DNA from: Boletus sp. NGJ
Taxonomy: Eukaryota > Basidiomycota > Agaricomycetes > Boletales > Boletaceae
Direction: 5' to 3'
Assembly (NCBI GenBank): GCA_019096195.1
Contig: JAGTXK010000220.1
Span: forward strand, 38,359 to 102,358
Length of the DNA: 64,000 bases
Part shown: piece after piece, positions 13,391-25,512 of the stretch
Numbering within the stretch: the stretch's first letter is position 1
How the letters are laid out: each line of letters begins with the position of its first letter
The notes under the pieces: generated by a model
Database searches by the model: none
Seen by the model: only the letters and a program-made list of their open reading frames with translations
What the model was told of the DNA's origin: nothing
Position numbers and translations under genes: made by a program

Positions 13391-13710
13391 TGAAATGTCT
13401 TTCCCTTTATTCCAGTAGATATCTATGCCACTTAGCTAATGGACGTCCTATGAATGATTATGTATTAGCTAACACCTAAGTCCCAACCCCATGCCTAGGC
13501 CCTTGATATCACCCCTATGTCACAGAATGCCCTAGAACATTACATCATTACTCTAGCACATTCCATGCCAACCCTAAAGCTGGTCCGTATTCAAGTTTCA
13601 TAATATAAATAGTAGCATACTCTGTAGTAGATACCCCTTCTTGGAATTGTAATTATATGCTTTGGATATCACTCTCAAATGACCCTTAGTGTTGTTGGCC
13701 TTTTCTTTCA
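13391..13710 (+). repeat. 3' LTR of element E
   Basis: About 320 bp, matching 6070-6394 apart from scattered substitutions and a few missing bases near the TATA-to-start interval. It is followed by the target duplication GATAG. Confidence 0.9.
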
Positions 13711-13715
13711 GATAG

Positions 13716-14616
13716 AAGTCAGTGTAATGACAAACCTAATTAACTTCTGTGTAGTGACATTGCAGAAGTCTTGCAGGACCATCCTCCTGTTGGAGTTTTA
13801 TATAATATGGTGGTATAGCCATGTGTTATATAATCACAGGTACTTAGAATCTTCATACCATAGTCATTCTTTCTTCAGTGACTATACTGAAGACTACAGG
13901 TATCTACTATCATACTACTAATATATAGTGACTACACTGAAGACTACAGTTTTCCCACACCTCCACATCTTCTTCATGCATTCGAGTGTTTTTCAGGCCT
14001 ATTATGGCATGAAATTCATCAGGCTGGCATTTTGTATGTTGTCTTTCTCATTGTTGTCTGCCTCTTGCAGGTGTCTGAACCATGTCCATCTTGCAACCTG
14101 CCTGCAACATTGTCCATAGTACTTGCAGCAAATACACCACCTGAGATCAGGCATCTAGGGAGTAGCAGTAGGGATGAAAGACCTCAAAACAAGAGGTATC
14201 AATTGACAAGCTGGCATAATGATACATAGCCTGGTAGGTAGGGCAATATTTCAGTAGATTATTTGGATCTTAACTTGAGTCACAATCATCTTGTTAAACA
14301 AGCCATATACTGTAATCAATTAGTATCTACTTCATATTTCTTAGTAGATTTTGCATAATTTTCCTATGACATCCATCTATAATAATCTAATCAGTTGTTG
14401 CCAGTACGCCTGGGTTGAAATGGCAATGTCCATTTTTCACTGGGCCTAATTGGACATCATAGGGGTGCTCATTGGATGATGAGTGGGCACATGATACAAA
14501 ACACATCTTGTATCTAAAGTCTCAATTTGAGTTTGCACATTGGCCAAAACTTACTATATCAGAGACAGTCTTAAATTTTTGCTTGTACTTGGAATATAAG
14601 CTGTGATATGAAATTA
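13716..14616. other. Flank between elements E and F; no clear gene
   Basis: This should include the sequence upstream of the P1 transposase start, continuing from 6069. A small local repeat, GTGACTA(T/C)ACTGAAGACTACAG, occurs twice near 13878 and 13928. A plus-strand frame at about 14032-14229 contains CPSCNLPATLS, but I recognise no family. The remainder to 14616 shows no coding signal. Confidence 0.4.
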
Positions 14617-14687
14617 CAGTGGTTTCCAAAAGTATGTGAAAAACAGAATTTCAAAAGTCACACCTCAGAGACAGCCAGGCAAGGACC
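14617..14687 (+). repeat. Left terminal inverted repeat of element F
   Basis: It begins CAGTGGTTTCCAAAAG after TA (14615-14616). It aligns without gaps for about 71 bases to the reverse complement of 41612-41682, with roughly ten differences, nearly all transitions. Confidence 0.8.
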
Positions 14688-14829
14688 CCAGCATAGCTGA
14701 ATAAGCAACTGTAGTACAGAATTGGATTCATGCAAACCTGCATATGCATTGCTTGCATATCTGAGCAACCAGAAGTGTCTTCTGCAAACAGGCAGTATGC
14801 CTTCATGATAGCCCTCACCATCTACTCCC

Positions 14830-16842
14830 CACTCAAACAGCCATCCAAAGGAGGCAAAACTGTTTCCAAGTGAGTAGAAAAATCCATAAAAACTAAACAA
14901 CTACTTTTTTCACTTGACAAAGCTAACTACATTGAATTCCTGGAAAGTATTCTTGAGAAGCATGGAAAAATCAAGTACAAGGTCTCCAGCAAGCAGTGGT
15001 TTTCATTCAAGTATATTACCCTGAAAATGAAGAGGTGAGACTTCTCAACATTTCCAGTTGCCCAACCTTATGAAAAATTTTCTAGCCAGTATGCAAATGA
15101 GGTAATGGATGTCAACAATGAGTCAGACTACAAGGAGATGGTTCAGAAGATTGTCGACACTGCTGGTGACTCTATCACAACAAAGATTCTCATTGATATG
15201 AAGCAAGTTGAAAAACTCCCATTGTGTTCAGCTGACAGTGACTCCAGTGATGAGGAATTAGCCAATTTGGACAAGCATCAGGTAAGCTATTTCATTACAT
15301 TAGTGAAAATGATCTACTAACACAATCTCAACTAAGATCAAGACTCCATTCCAAACAACATTGGATCTTGACATATGCCTTGCTTAATGGCACATGAAAC
15401 TAATGAAGAAGTACAAGAATGATGATGGTGATGACTTTACATATATCAGACCATCATCACTTCCGCCATGTTACTTGATTGGGTGCGCACTTTGGTACAG
15501 ACTTTGTAACATTGCATAGCACACCCAAGAATTCTAATTAGCCTATAGAAGGAGGGGCAGGCCACATTGAGCATGCCACCTAATATGCCTTCATTTGACA
15601 TTGCAAACAAAGTGAAGTTCCTACATCTGGCATATAAGGCATAGGTGCCAACTCTCTCATAGCCTGTACCATCTCCAGGTCCTGTGCTGGATGTCAACTC
15701 ACCTATCTCAGTTCTTCTCCTTTAGATCCTAGCCAAATCTGGCCTACTTCCTTAGTCTGGACCCCATGGTCCATCCACCTCAGCCACCCCAGTTCCTCAG
15801 TCCAGGTCCCATAGTTCATCTAGCATTCAGGTTCCAACTATGCCCATTCATTCTGTCTCAGAAAGACCACCAAATCTACTTCCTTTCCTGTCTTCATCCC
15901 AGCTCTCATGCTTTCTCCAATATGCTGAAACTGACCTTGGTGTTCCTAACACTGCTGTATATGAGTGAAAATCTGCCACACAACACATTGGCCCTGATAT
16001 TCTTACCAAAATTGATGACAAGATTCTCTTGGAGGTTGGAATTCCAACAGGTGACATTATCCATCTGAAAAAGGGAATTATGGTCTGGTGGAATGGCCCC
16101 AATGCGAAGCAAAAGTGCAACAATACTGGTTAGAGCTTAGTGGGCAAATCAAAGTCATCTACCTGCCCACCTCAGAAAAGAATCACATATGAGAAGAAGA
16201 TTACGATGGCAGTGGCTGTCGTTTTACTGCATCTCTGATGATTACTGGAGATGATGATGGGCCAAGAGACTATAATCTCTGATACTGTTATAATATACGA
16301 AAATTTCAAACTTTTCATTCAAACACTTACTTTTTCATTTCGTCAAACTTTTCTTTCATAAGTCATGTGACTGTGCACGTGACCATGGGAACAATCACAT
16401 GATCAAGTCTAGAACCTATGATGTTATATGATATCATACCTCATATGATCCACGACTCTTTAATTTCTGTCTTTCTCACACAGCTTATTTAATCTCTGTC
16501 TTACCTTACTTAGTAGTTTATCACATGCACTGCTTGGTCCGTGTGCATTCTCATATGTATATAAAGTAGCACTTTGACGACTGGCAACCCCAGTCTAATC
16601 CACTTGTCTTAGCACTGCGACTGATTGCCTTGACCACTGGTCATTATAGGGTTGGTGTGACATGGACGACGACTCCCCACCTCATCCGTTGAGCCAGGAT
16701 TCATGTAATCTGCAAGCAGTTCGAGCCTTGTGGACTTGGTACCGAAAGGGATCATTACAGATACCAGTCAACAGATCATGATGTTTGGCTCCCTGATAAA
16801 TTGTTTGTGAGAAGGCTAAGGAGGCTGAGGAGAATAACTTCT
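14830..16842 (+). pseudogene. Element F accessory gene (unknown, SAM-like C-terminal part)
   Basis: Plus-strand pieces run in order. First is KGGKTVSK, then FSLDKANYIEFLESILEKHG and KYKVSSKQWFSFKYI (about 14860-15035). Then come MDVNNESDYKEMVQKI and an acidic DSDSSDEE stretch (15105-15280), followed by a GT-AG intron (about 15281-15334). The next exon has WHMKLMKKYKNDDGDDFTYI, a Pro/Ser-rich linker, and near 15900-16110 a block LQYAETDLGVP...GPDILTKIDDK...VGIPTGDIIHLKKG that looks like a SAM-type domain. A last part, FTASLMITGDDDGPRDYN, continues beyond the solo LTR at 16286. I recall similar proteins from Agaricomycetes without a function. Stops, largely TGA, make it a relic. Confidence 0.5.
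16286..16759 (+). mobile_element. Solo LTR of the C/D family in element F
   Basis: 474 bp, TGTTATAATATACG to GGGATCATTACA, with a perfect duplication GATAC (16281-16285 and 16760-16764). It interrupts the accessory gene of F. The last bases have CATTACA where most copies have CATAACA. Confidence 0.93.
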
Positions 16843-17716
16843 TTACATTGTTAGTCTAGCACCATCATGTTACAACCTTTGTAACTTGGTGACACATTAT
16901 CAAGTAATCAACCTCCTAATGGATTACCAGACTAGCTGAACTTGAGCAAATGGCTTCCTAGGCTTGAGTTCCCTAGGTGTGGGGTACCAACAGCTAGCTT
17001 TACATAGAGTCTTCTCTGAGGTGAGGAACATCCCTATGACCAATGGCAGAGTCTTGGACTTTGATGGCAGAATCCTGTTTGCATTGGTGTTGCCACTGGT
17101 TAAGTGCATAAATGATCCTGTCTGAGCAGAACTCTGTCTGCATTGGTGTTGCTGCTGGTTATGTGCACGAATGGATAGCAAGGAGACTGCACAAGTGCGA
17201 AGTGATGACGAGGAGTATCACAAGCACAAGTGATATTACTTCCAGGGTGGGTGCAGATGCCTGAAGTAATGTAGAACCAAGAATGAGGTAGATTACACAG
17301 TGTGAGATGTAGATCAAGGTTGGGAAATACAAGGAGGATCAACTGTCTATATATAGCACTTTTCTCCTTTAGGGCAGGCGTAAGCAGAGTTATCATAAAG
17401 AGAAATAAGACTGAATCAGGAATAAGGCAGGAAGTAATGGAATACTGGCTATGTATGAGAGAGCATAGCTGAGGAGGCATTGTCTGATATGAAGCATAGA
17501 TTTGAGAATAAAAGGGGAAATGAAAGGAACACAGGATAAAGAGGATAGCCATTGGAAAGATCCGAGATCTCATAGATGGCTGTTCACTACCTCTGAAGGC
17601 AGTGTCGTCAAGGGAAGTTTCAAGTGCTAGGTGTTCTCCCATAAGGAAGCTTTCCCATGTTATCTCCAAGGAGTTGAATGAGAGGTCTCTCCACAAGTTG
17701 TCAATGACTGGGGATG

Positions 17717-18513
17717 TGTTATGGTTATAGAAGGGGGTACATCTTTTCCTCTCCCTTCACCTCCTGTAGAACTCTGGGATGACCTGTTCTTCAACTCAGA
17801 CCAGGGATTCCCCTGGGATTCCTCCGCAACATCAACACAGGCATCGCCCCATTCAGAACTTCCTTTCTTGGAAGCTACCTGTTTGGTTTGGACATCGCCT
17901 TCTCTATTTTATATATGCATTTCACCTCTAATTTGATTAATAGATATTGTCTTCTTGACTGTGCTCTCTTGCACACAGCCTAGTATTTCCTATTCATCAT
18001 TTGACTGATGCCTTGGTCATTTATGGTAATCTTATGTCTGTGATCTACAATTACCATGTACGATATGAAGCCTGCCCTAGATGCGCAAAACCTATAAATA
18101 GGGATGCTGGCCCTTCATGTAACCTTAAACTAGATCTATACTCCTTCCTGTGTAATCTACCAGCTCCACCAGCTCTCTGGTTCCACTTCACCTCAGAAGC
18201 CTGTGCTTGCTCTGGAGGTGATCACCACAGTGCTAGTGATCATCTTTCTCATCACCTCGCACTTGTGTGGCATAGTTGCCGCCTTCTTTTCACACTAGTT
18301 GGCAACTCCAACATCAACAAGGGTTGACAGTCAAAGCTGAGACTCCACCATCAGTCGTAGAGGCAACCAAAGACACTCTACGTAAAGCTAGACGTTGGTT
18401 CCCAGTCCAAGGAATCATTGGGCCTTGGAAGGTATATTTCCTCAAGTCCGTCTAGTCCAGTAATCAAACAGGTTGATTACTTGGGAACGTGTCAATTGTT
18501 ATCCGGCATAACA
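17717..18513 (+). repeat. 5' LTR of element A
   Basis: 797 bp, TGTTATGG to GGCATAACA. It holds CCTATAAATAGGG at about 18091 and the block AAACTAGATCT at 18127-18137. The 3' copy has the same total length once element C is removed, and ends in TA instead of CA. Confidence 0.93.
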
Positions 18514-18526
18514 AAAGATCTAGTTT
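18093..18526 (+). promoter_or_regulatory. Element A LTR promoter and self-priming site
   Basis: TATAAATA at 18093 is followed 34 nt later by AAACTAGATCT (18127-18137). Three bases after the LTR, AGATCTAGTTT (18516-18526) is the exact 11-nt reverse complement. The spacing and length are those of Tf1-type self-priming. The 3' LTR copy has lost this block (AACCTAGGTCT). Confidence 0.72.
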
Positions 18527-18966
18527 ATAAATTGCCGAAGACTATCAAGTCTAGCAACTCCCACCACTATTCAAGAGAATAGAATTGCCTATCAAGGGAT
18601 AGGCCCTCGCTCTACACACTACGCAGAATCAACCTCTCCCATCTCCTAGGAGAAGATCAAGAAGAAGAAGCCACACCATCACGGGCTTCTACTCCTATCT
18701 CTGAAATGTCTTCCAGAAGGATCCCAGGGTCATTGACTCATTACAACGACCCTCCCTCCCATGCATTTCCAGATCAGCCCAGATGACCAGATTTTCCAGG
18801 TGGTCTCTGCTCTCAAACCATAACCTCATCAGACGCTCCTATCTTACTGCCTGTGTTCCAACCGGTTCCCATCAAAGTAGATTCCCCCAACACTCTCTTT
18901 CCCAACCAAAGCAAAAGATCTAGCCCTAATCACAACCCAGGAAATCCCTGACCCGACAAAAATGAT

Positions 18967-19990
18967 ATGATTGAAATCAAAGCTGCCTTGCCTGAGGAGT
19001 TCTCTGGCAAGACCAACGATGCCAAAAGATGGCTCATGGCAATGGAAGGATACTTCCATCTAGGAGAAGCAGAGAAGCTCACTGAGGAAGCCAAGAGGCT
19101 CATCCTATTGAACAGAATGTCCAAGGGAAGAGGAAAAGCATTTGCAGAAGCCTGGCTGACCAGGCTACTCAACGACACCATGCCACAAGCTGACAAAACC
19201 TATAACAAAATCAAGAAAGCCTTCACCCTCACCTTCACCCCCCACAACACCAGTAATCTGGCTATGGCAGAACTAGGGTCCCTCCAACAAAACACGAAGG
19301 ACTCAAAGGGATTTGACAAGTTCATCTCCCAGTTCTCACTATTGGTGGTTCATTCCGAACTACAAGAATACCATTCCATCTTGGAGTTTTTCCTCAGGGG
19401 GATCAATCCAAACATTGCTCGGCAACTAGTCAACAGTGAGACCTTCCAAAAAGCCAAGAAGATGGAAGAAGTCTACGAAGTAGTGGCCAACATCCAGCCA
19501 ACATCCATGGAGCATGGAAACAGATCAAAGGAATACAGAAAGGACCCTTTGCGTCCTTCAGAAGAGGAAGAGAAAACCACCACAATCTAAATGCAATGGA
19601 CATGAATTGGATCACCTTATCTCCTGTCAAATGCACCAAGCAGATGAGAGAGAATCAATGCTTCATCTGCAATAAGATGGGGTGTAGCACCAGGAAACAC
19701 CTAGGATACAAGCCAGTCAGGAAGAAGGAGTATAGGAAACCACAGGAAATGCACACTAGAGTGGTCATCACCTGAGAAACGCCACAAGATCCCCTGGACA
19801 AATATCTCACAGAAGTCTCCAGAAACAATGGATGAGACAAAGTTCTTAGGACGCTCCAAACAGCCTTTGACATGGGGCTTGATGAGCAAGGACTCGTTTT
19901 GGAATGAGCAGAAGAAGCTGTTGCAATGGAATGGGAGGAGAATGTTAACTCTCTTGCCCTCGGACCCGCTATGCAGATCTCCATCTCCCC
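18967..19990 (+). pseudogene. Element A gag (interrupted)
   Basis: ATG at 18967 opens a 207-codon capsid-like frame with LPEEFSGKTNDAKRWLMAME near the start, FTLTFTPHN, and a hydrophobic LVVHSELQEYHSILEFFLRG block, as in fungal Ty3 capsid proteins. After a stop at 19588-19590 the zinc-knuckle region follows as CFICNKMGCSTRKH (about 19660-19700). Further downstream, gag-pol linker sequence continues to about 19990 with TGA stops. The stops match the general TGA/TAG pattern of the element. Start choice: it is the first ATG of the long frame and matches family length. Confidence 0.82.
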
Positions 19991-20039
19991 CATAGATGAA
20001 ACATCTTTTTAGGTGAAAGAGATGTACCAACATCACCCT

Positions 20040-23000
20040 CTTCCTATACGATTAGCCCTGTATTTATTTCCAGATTAAAGAGTAATTCTATTTGTATTCC
20101 TCTCTTAATCTGGAAGCAGGATGGCAAAATCATTGGAACAAAAGCCCTAATCAACAGTGGAGCAACTGGATGCTTCATTTCAAGACACATGGTGGAGAAA
20201 ATAAGATTACCCACATGGAAGCTGGACAATCCAGTCCGAGCTTGGAATGTTGATGGAACCCTAAATCAATCTGGAACCATCAAGGAAAGGACCAACATCG
20301 TGTTGGACTATGGAGGCATATGAGAATGGCAGGATCTCTATGTCCTCAACTGCAGCAAGGACGAAGTCATTCTAGGACTTCCATGGCTCAGGGCGGTGAA
20401 TCCTGAAATCAACTGGACGGAAGGACAGGTAACCATAGTGCTGTCTTCCTACCAATGGACCCAAGGGGATCTACCAGGAACACTGGAACAGTGATACCTA
20501 CTAAGATATCTGGAACACGATGAAAAGAAGTATATGCAGGACAGACTCTACAAAACCTTTCATTACTGGACACCCTTACAATGGGCCAAGTTCTTCAACA
20601 TGCATGGAGATGCATCAGAGTTTGTCATCAAGAGGACCACTCTGTCTACTGAAATTGCCCAACAGGCACCAAAGACCAAGAGTGCATTATCAAATGCATT
20701 CAAAGAATATGAAGATGTCTTCATGAAGAAGACAATCACCAAGCTACCTCCCTCCAGACAATACGACCACACCATTGAATTAAAAGACTCTTTTGTTCCA
20801 AAATGAGCCAAGGCGTATTCTCTCAACCCACTGGAACAATAGGCATGCAGGGATTTTATCAATGAACATCTCAAAACTGGGAAGATATCGCCATTAAAAT
20901 CTCCCCAGGCTGCCCCTTTCTTCTTTGTACAGAAGAAAGACGGAAAACTCTGCCCCTGCCAAGACTATTGATATCTCAACAACCACATGATCAAGAACGC
21001 CTATCCTCTCCCTTTAATTTCTGACCTCCTGGATAAATTAAAGAGATCATTGATTTTCACCAAATTTGATGTACAATGGGGTTACAACAATGTTTTGATC
21101 AAGCCAAAAGATTGATGGAAGGCGGCTTTCCTCACCCCGTTCAGATTATTCAAACCCAACGTGATGTTCTTTGGGATGTGTAATTCCCTGGCAATGTTCC
21201 AGGCATTTATGGATGATCTCTTTGGAGATTATATCGTGAAGGGATGGTTGGTGATCTACATGGATGATCTATTGATTCACTCTTCAGATCAGAAAATTCA
21301 CAACGAGAGGACACAGAAGGTCCTAGAATGCTTCCAGCAGCATGAAATGTACCTCAAACTGGAGAAATGTACCTTCTTAGCCAAAGAAGTCGACTATCTT
21401 GGGATGATTATAGGGAAAGACAGAGTCCAGATGGACCCAGTCAAGCTCAATGCCATCAAATAGTGGAAACCCCTGGTGAATGTGAAGGATGTCTGGTCCT
21501 TTATCAGGTTCTATAATTTTTATAGGAAATTTATCCCCTTTTTCTCTGACATCACATGACCATTGCTGGACCTCACAAAGCAAACAATGTCTTGGTCATG
21601 GGGATCCCTTCAAGAAAAATCATTCAAAACCCTACAAGCAGCATTCACAAAGAAACCTGTCCTCACCTTCCCCAATACTTCAAAACCCTTCACCCTCATA
21701 ATGGATGCATCCCTTACTGCATCAGGAGCAGTACTCATGCAGAATAACGACAACAGAGACATGCAACCATGTGGTTACCTCTCCAAGACTTTCTCTCCTG
21801 CTGAGAGAAACTATGACATCTATGACAGAGAGCTACTGGCTGTCATAAGAGGATTAAAAGAATGGTGGAAATACCTCCTTGGATCCCCCCACTCCATAAC
21901 AGTGTTGACCAACCACAAGAATCTAACATTCTTCAAAGAACCCCAACAACTATCCCGACAACAGGAAAGATGGCTTTTGTTCCTCCAAGACTATGACATG
22001 GTCTACCAAGCTTTACCAGGAATGAAAATGGCTCCCACTGACACTCTATCTCATCAGGACAAGATTGATAGTTCCAAGGATAATGAAGATGTGCAACTCC
22101 TCCCATCCAATGCATTCGACTGTCAAGTACGAATGATCGACCTGGCCCTCGCCGAGAAAATTAAGGGATCATCTCAAAGCGATCCCCTAGTACTCTCTGC
22201 CGTACAAAATATGGCACAAGGAGAACCTCTCTTCACCCGGTCCAATGTGGAAGACTGGACCTTCAACAATGGCAACCTGTACTTCAAGAACCGGATGTAC
22301 ATCCCCGGCCCGGCCCGACAGGAGTTGGCATCCTCCGTTCATTCCTCCTTCGAGGGAGGACATGGTGGACATCTTTGCACTGCTGCACTCCTAGTCAAAG
22401 ACTATTGGTAGCCTGGACTCACTACATTCGTCTTCAAATTTGTTACTGGTTGTGCCACTTGTCAAAGCAACAACATTCAAACACACCCTATGGTTCCCCC
22501 AGTCAACCCCCTAGCCTTTGAGGGCTGACACCCTTTTCAACATCTATCAGTGGATTTAATCACTGACCTACCCTCAGTGGCTGGCTTCAATTCTGTCATG
22601 GTCATGGTTGACAATGGACTTAGTAAGGGGGTAATTCTTGCCCCTTGCACAAAAACAGTAGACACGGCTGGCATAGTCTGTCTTTTCTTTGAAAAAGTCT
22701 TCCTACAGTATGATTTACATGACAAACTGGTATCAGATTATGGCTCCCAATTTGGATCTGCATTTGCTTGAGAGCTTGCTCGACTTCTGAACTATGACGT
22801 TGCCCTCTCCACCACCTATCACCCACAAATGGATGGTGAAACAGAACGATATAACCAGGAACTAGAAACCTACCTATAGATATTCTGCAATGGTCAATGA
22901 CAGAAGTGGTTGGAACTACTACCTATGGCAGAGTTCGCCCACAACTCTGCAACCCACTTGGTCACCAGAAAATCACCCTTCTCTCTGATCCTCAGATACA

Positions 23001-23577
23001 AACCAAGAATGTATCCTACCATCGGGAAAACCTTCCTACTAACTCTAGAGGAAAGACTCACTTCCTTGGAGGAAGCAAGAAAAGAAGCAGAAGCGGCTCA
23101 TAAACTGGCTCAATTACGCATGAAGGAGAAAGTCCACTCTCACTTCAAACCCTGGAAACTTGGAGATAAGGTATGGCTAGATGCCAAGAACCTAAAACTC
23201 CAAGTCCCCTCCCAGAAGCTGTCCCCAAAATGCACTGGACCATTTGAAATTACTCAAGTGGTATCCTCCGTGGCATTCTGATTCAAGTTGCCAAAACAGT
23301 GGAAGATTCACAATGTGTTCCACACATCCCTACTTTTCCAGTATTGGGAAACTATGGAACATGGTCCAAATTTCACTAAACCACTACCAGAACTTGTCAG
23401 AACAGAAGAGGAATATGAAGTGGACAGCATCATTAATCATCAGGGAAAACTAGGAAGAAGGCAGTATCTGACCCACTGGAAAGAGTATTCCACAGCAGAA
23501 TGAACATGGGAACCAGAGGTCAACTTGGGAAATGTCAAGAAGATACTCATGGAGTATAAAAAGCAACTCAAACTTTG
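20040..23577 (+). pseudogene. Element A pol: PR-RT-RNase H-IN-chromodomain
   Basis: The protease motif is INSGATGCFISRH (about 20150; the usual Asp is Asn). The reverse transcriptase block is [12 protein letters not shown] (about 21057), and its active site is YMDDLLIH at about 21255. RNase H runs in the 282-codon frame 21563-22411 (DASLTASGAV, YDIYDRELLAVIRG). The integrase includes GHGGHLCTAALLVKDYW, a CATCQ knuckle part, and [15 protein letters not shown] (about 22810-22860). A chromodomain ends it (EYEVDSIINHQG...YLTHWKEYS, about 23410-23520). I count about 15 in-frame stops: roughly 11 TGA, 4 TAG, no TAA. Few or no indels are evident, so the frame is otherwise well kept. Confidence 0.9.
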
Positions 23578-24788
23578 AGCCAACACCATGCCCCAAGACA
23601 ACACCTCTCTGTTCATACTGCTCGCCCATGTATCTGCTGCCCTCACCCAAGCACGCCTCCAGAGAAAATACCTCGACCTTGACATCCCCAAACACACCAA
23701 CTCACATTCCTGCTTCTATTGAATTGACTACTGCCCCTATCACCACAATTGATAGATGGCCATCGTCCCCCTCTTTGTATGCCTCAGCTGACTTTCCCCC
23801 ACCCATCGCTGAAATCTCTACACCACCATTCTCAATGACCCCATTGCAATCAGAACCCTCCAGTCCATTCCCTTTTTCTCTTGTGATGACTCCCTCATTC
23901 AACTTGTCGCCCTCTATAGATCTTACTCCTCACTTTGATCCCTTCTCTCTGGGACCACTGGGAACTTGGCAAGTCCCCATGTCTCAAATGCCCAACAGAC
24001 TGCCAAAGAAGAAAGGGCAATGGAAAGCATCCTCAAGATTTGCGAACTTATTCTTGACCTTCTTTTTATCGAAGGATTCAACTACTTCTTTGCCCTTCTA
24101 CCCATCAACACCCATGATCACCTCCTCCACACCACCCTCCTCTTCCTCTTGGAGGAAGAAAGTTGCCTTTTCTTTGCCCCCTCATCAACCACCATACCCT
24201 CCTACTCCATTTCATCCCAACAAGCCCCTTCCATGGCGGAGCGACCCTTGGAAAATGTCAATGGAATCTGAGGCATTAACAGAATTGATAGAGACTCTCC
24301 AGAGACATAGAGAGCCCAGTCCTCCAATGACACCCTTGTCACCTCCCCTTCCTCTATGGCCTCCAACCCCTCCTCCTGAGGAACCACTGCAGTACCAATC
24401 CTTCCAGTTCCTCCCCCAGCCCTTTCCTGACCTGCCAGGACCCTCTGCCGATGGGGAGCCATGGTGTCCTCAGTCGGCCTCCCCTCTCATCTCCACAGCT
24501 GAGGTCTTCTCAACACACTAGGGAACACTACAACGAGGAGCCCTCCTCCTTCCTCTGTTCCCATTCCTGGGGCCGCCACAGGTGCCTCTCCTACCAACCA
24601 TTCCAACTCAATGGCTAGTCATCCCCATCCCCTGTCCCACACCCAATTGGTTAATCACCATCGAACTTCCATCACTGGCATCCACTGCTTCAAATGTGGA
24701 CATCAAGGTCACCTTCGGCCCACCTGCCCCCACTACCATTGCCCCTACTGTCAGGTGGTTGCCCCTAACCATCCACAATATGCTTGCC

Positions 24789-25358
24789 TGTTAAGAATGG
24801 ACAACTCTGATGAAACTCTGAAGGACCAGAGTTACTTGAGGGTGTCGGGACTTGGCTTCATCTTATGTGGTGCGCCCTTGCTCGAGTCCGATGTCCCAGA
24901 TTTTGAAGACATAGAAGGATCAGAGGTTTGGACTCAACGTAGTCAAACGTCAAGTCGAGCAGAGGGTTGGAGTGAGTCGTCGAGACTCGGACAGGAGACA
25001 GGAGGAGTGTTCAGAGTTGATATTTGAACTGACTTTACAGGAGTAGTACTGAGGGTTTATATACGATCAGAATGAAGGTATTAGTAACAGAGTTCATAAG
25101 GTGTAATGAGTAATGGGATGGAGATGGGACCTCGCCGGAGCAGTGCTCCTAAGCGAGACAGACACTGGGTCAGAGACAACTATAAGGCGGGACTAGGATG
25201 GATGAAGAAGCATAGGTTATGTACGAAAGGAGAAGTATGAATACTATAGTGAGGGTGTTACAAGTCTGAGGGTATGAGGATGTACTCCGAGGGAGAACGT
25301 GCTGGAGTTATGGACAGAGTGCCAGAGTTGGACTTGTCAAATTACATGAGATATGACA
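24789..25358 (-). repeat. 3' LTR of element B
   Basis: 570 bp, no length difference from the partner at 31477-32046. It contains TTTATATACG near 25056, which reads CGTATATAAA on the element's sense strand, a likely TATA box. Confidence 0.93.
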
Positions 25359-25458
25359 GTATCCCCCTCTTAGGCCTGAACCCCTAAAGGTCTAGGCGAG
25401 AGACAATGCGGAGTGAAGAAAATCAGAGTGGAGGAAAAAATCGGAGTTCAAAAAAGGA

Positions 25459-25512
25459 TATAAAGGGCGAAGGTGTGCCCTGGTCAATTCCGCATTACCC
25501 TTATTCCCTACC
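25459..25512 (+). promoter_or_regulatory. Putative promoter of the antisense gene in element B
   Basis: TATAAAGG at 25459-25466 lies about 50 nt upstream of the ATG at 25513, outside the LTR, so the antisense gene appears to have its own core promoter. This is inferred from spacing only. Confidence 0.4.

Larger units (their letters stand above)
6070..13710 (+). mobile_element. Element E: full-length Ty3/gypsy LTR retrotransposon
   Basis: Two similar LTRs (6070-6394 and 13391-13710, starting TGAAATGTC) bound gag and pol remnants on the plus strand. A perfect 5-bp target duplication GATAG flanks the element (6065-6069 and 13711-13715). The pol order is protease, reverse transcriptase, RNase H, integrase, chromodomain, which places it in the chromovirus branch of Ty3/gypsy. 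All frames carry stops, so it is dead. It inserted at the 5' end of the P1 transposase and later received a C-family solo LTR in the reverse transcriptase region. Confidence 0.93.

Noticed and set aside
13928-14229. Plus-strand frame with CPSCNLPAT as a zinc-finger gene
   Set aside because: Only one short Cys pair, no start or conserved context, and no family recognised.
23532-23587. Start of the long plus-strand frame at 23532 as the true start of the third ORF of A
   Set aside because: These bases are in a different frame of the chromodomain region. The Pro-rich part begins after the end of pol, so 23588 is used as an approximate start.
24202-24462. Minus-strand Gly/Glu-rich open frame
   Set aside because: It is the complement of the Pro-rich third ORF of element A and has no motif of its own.
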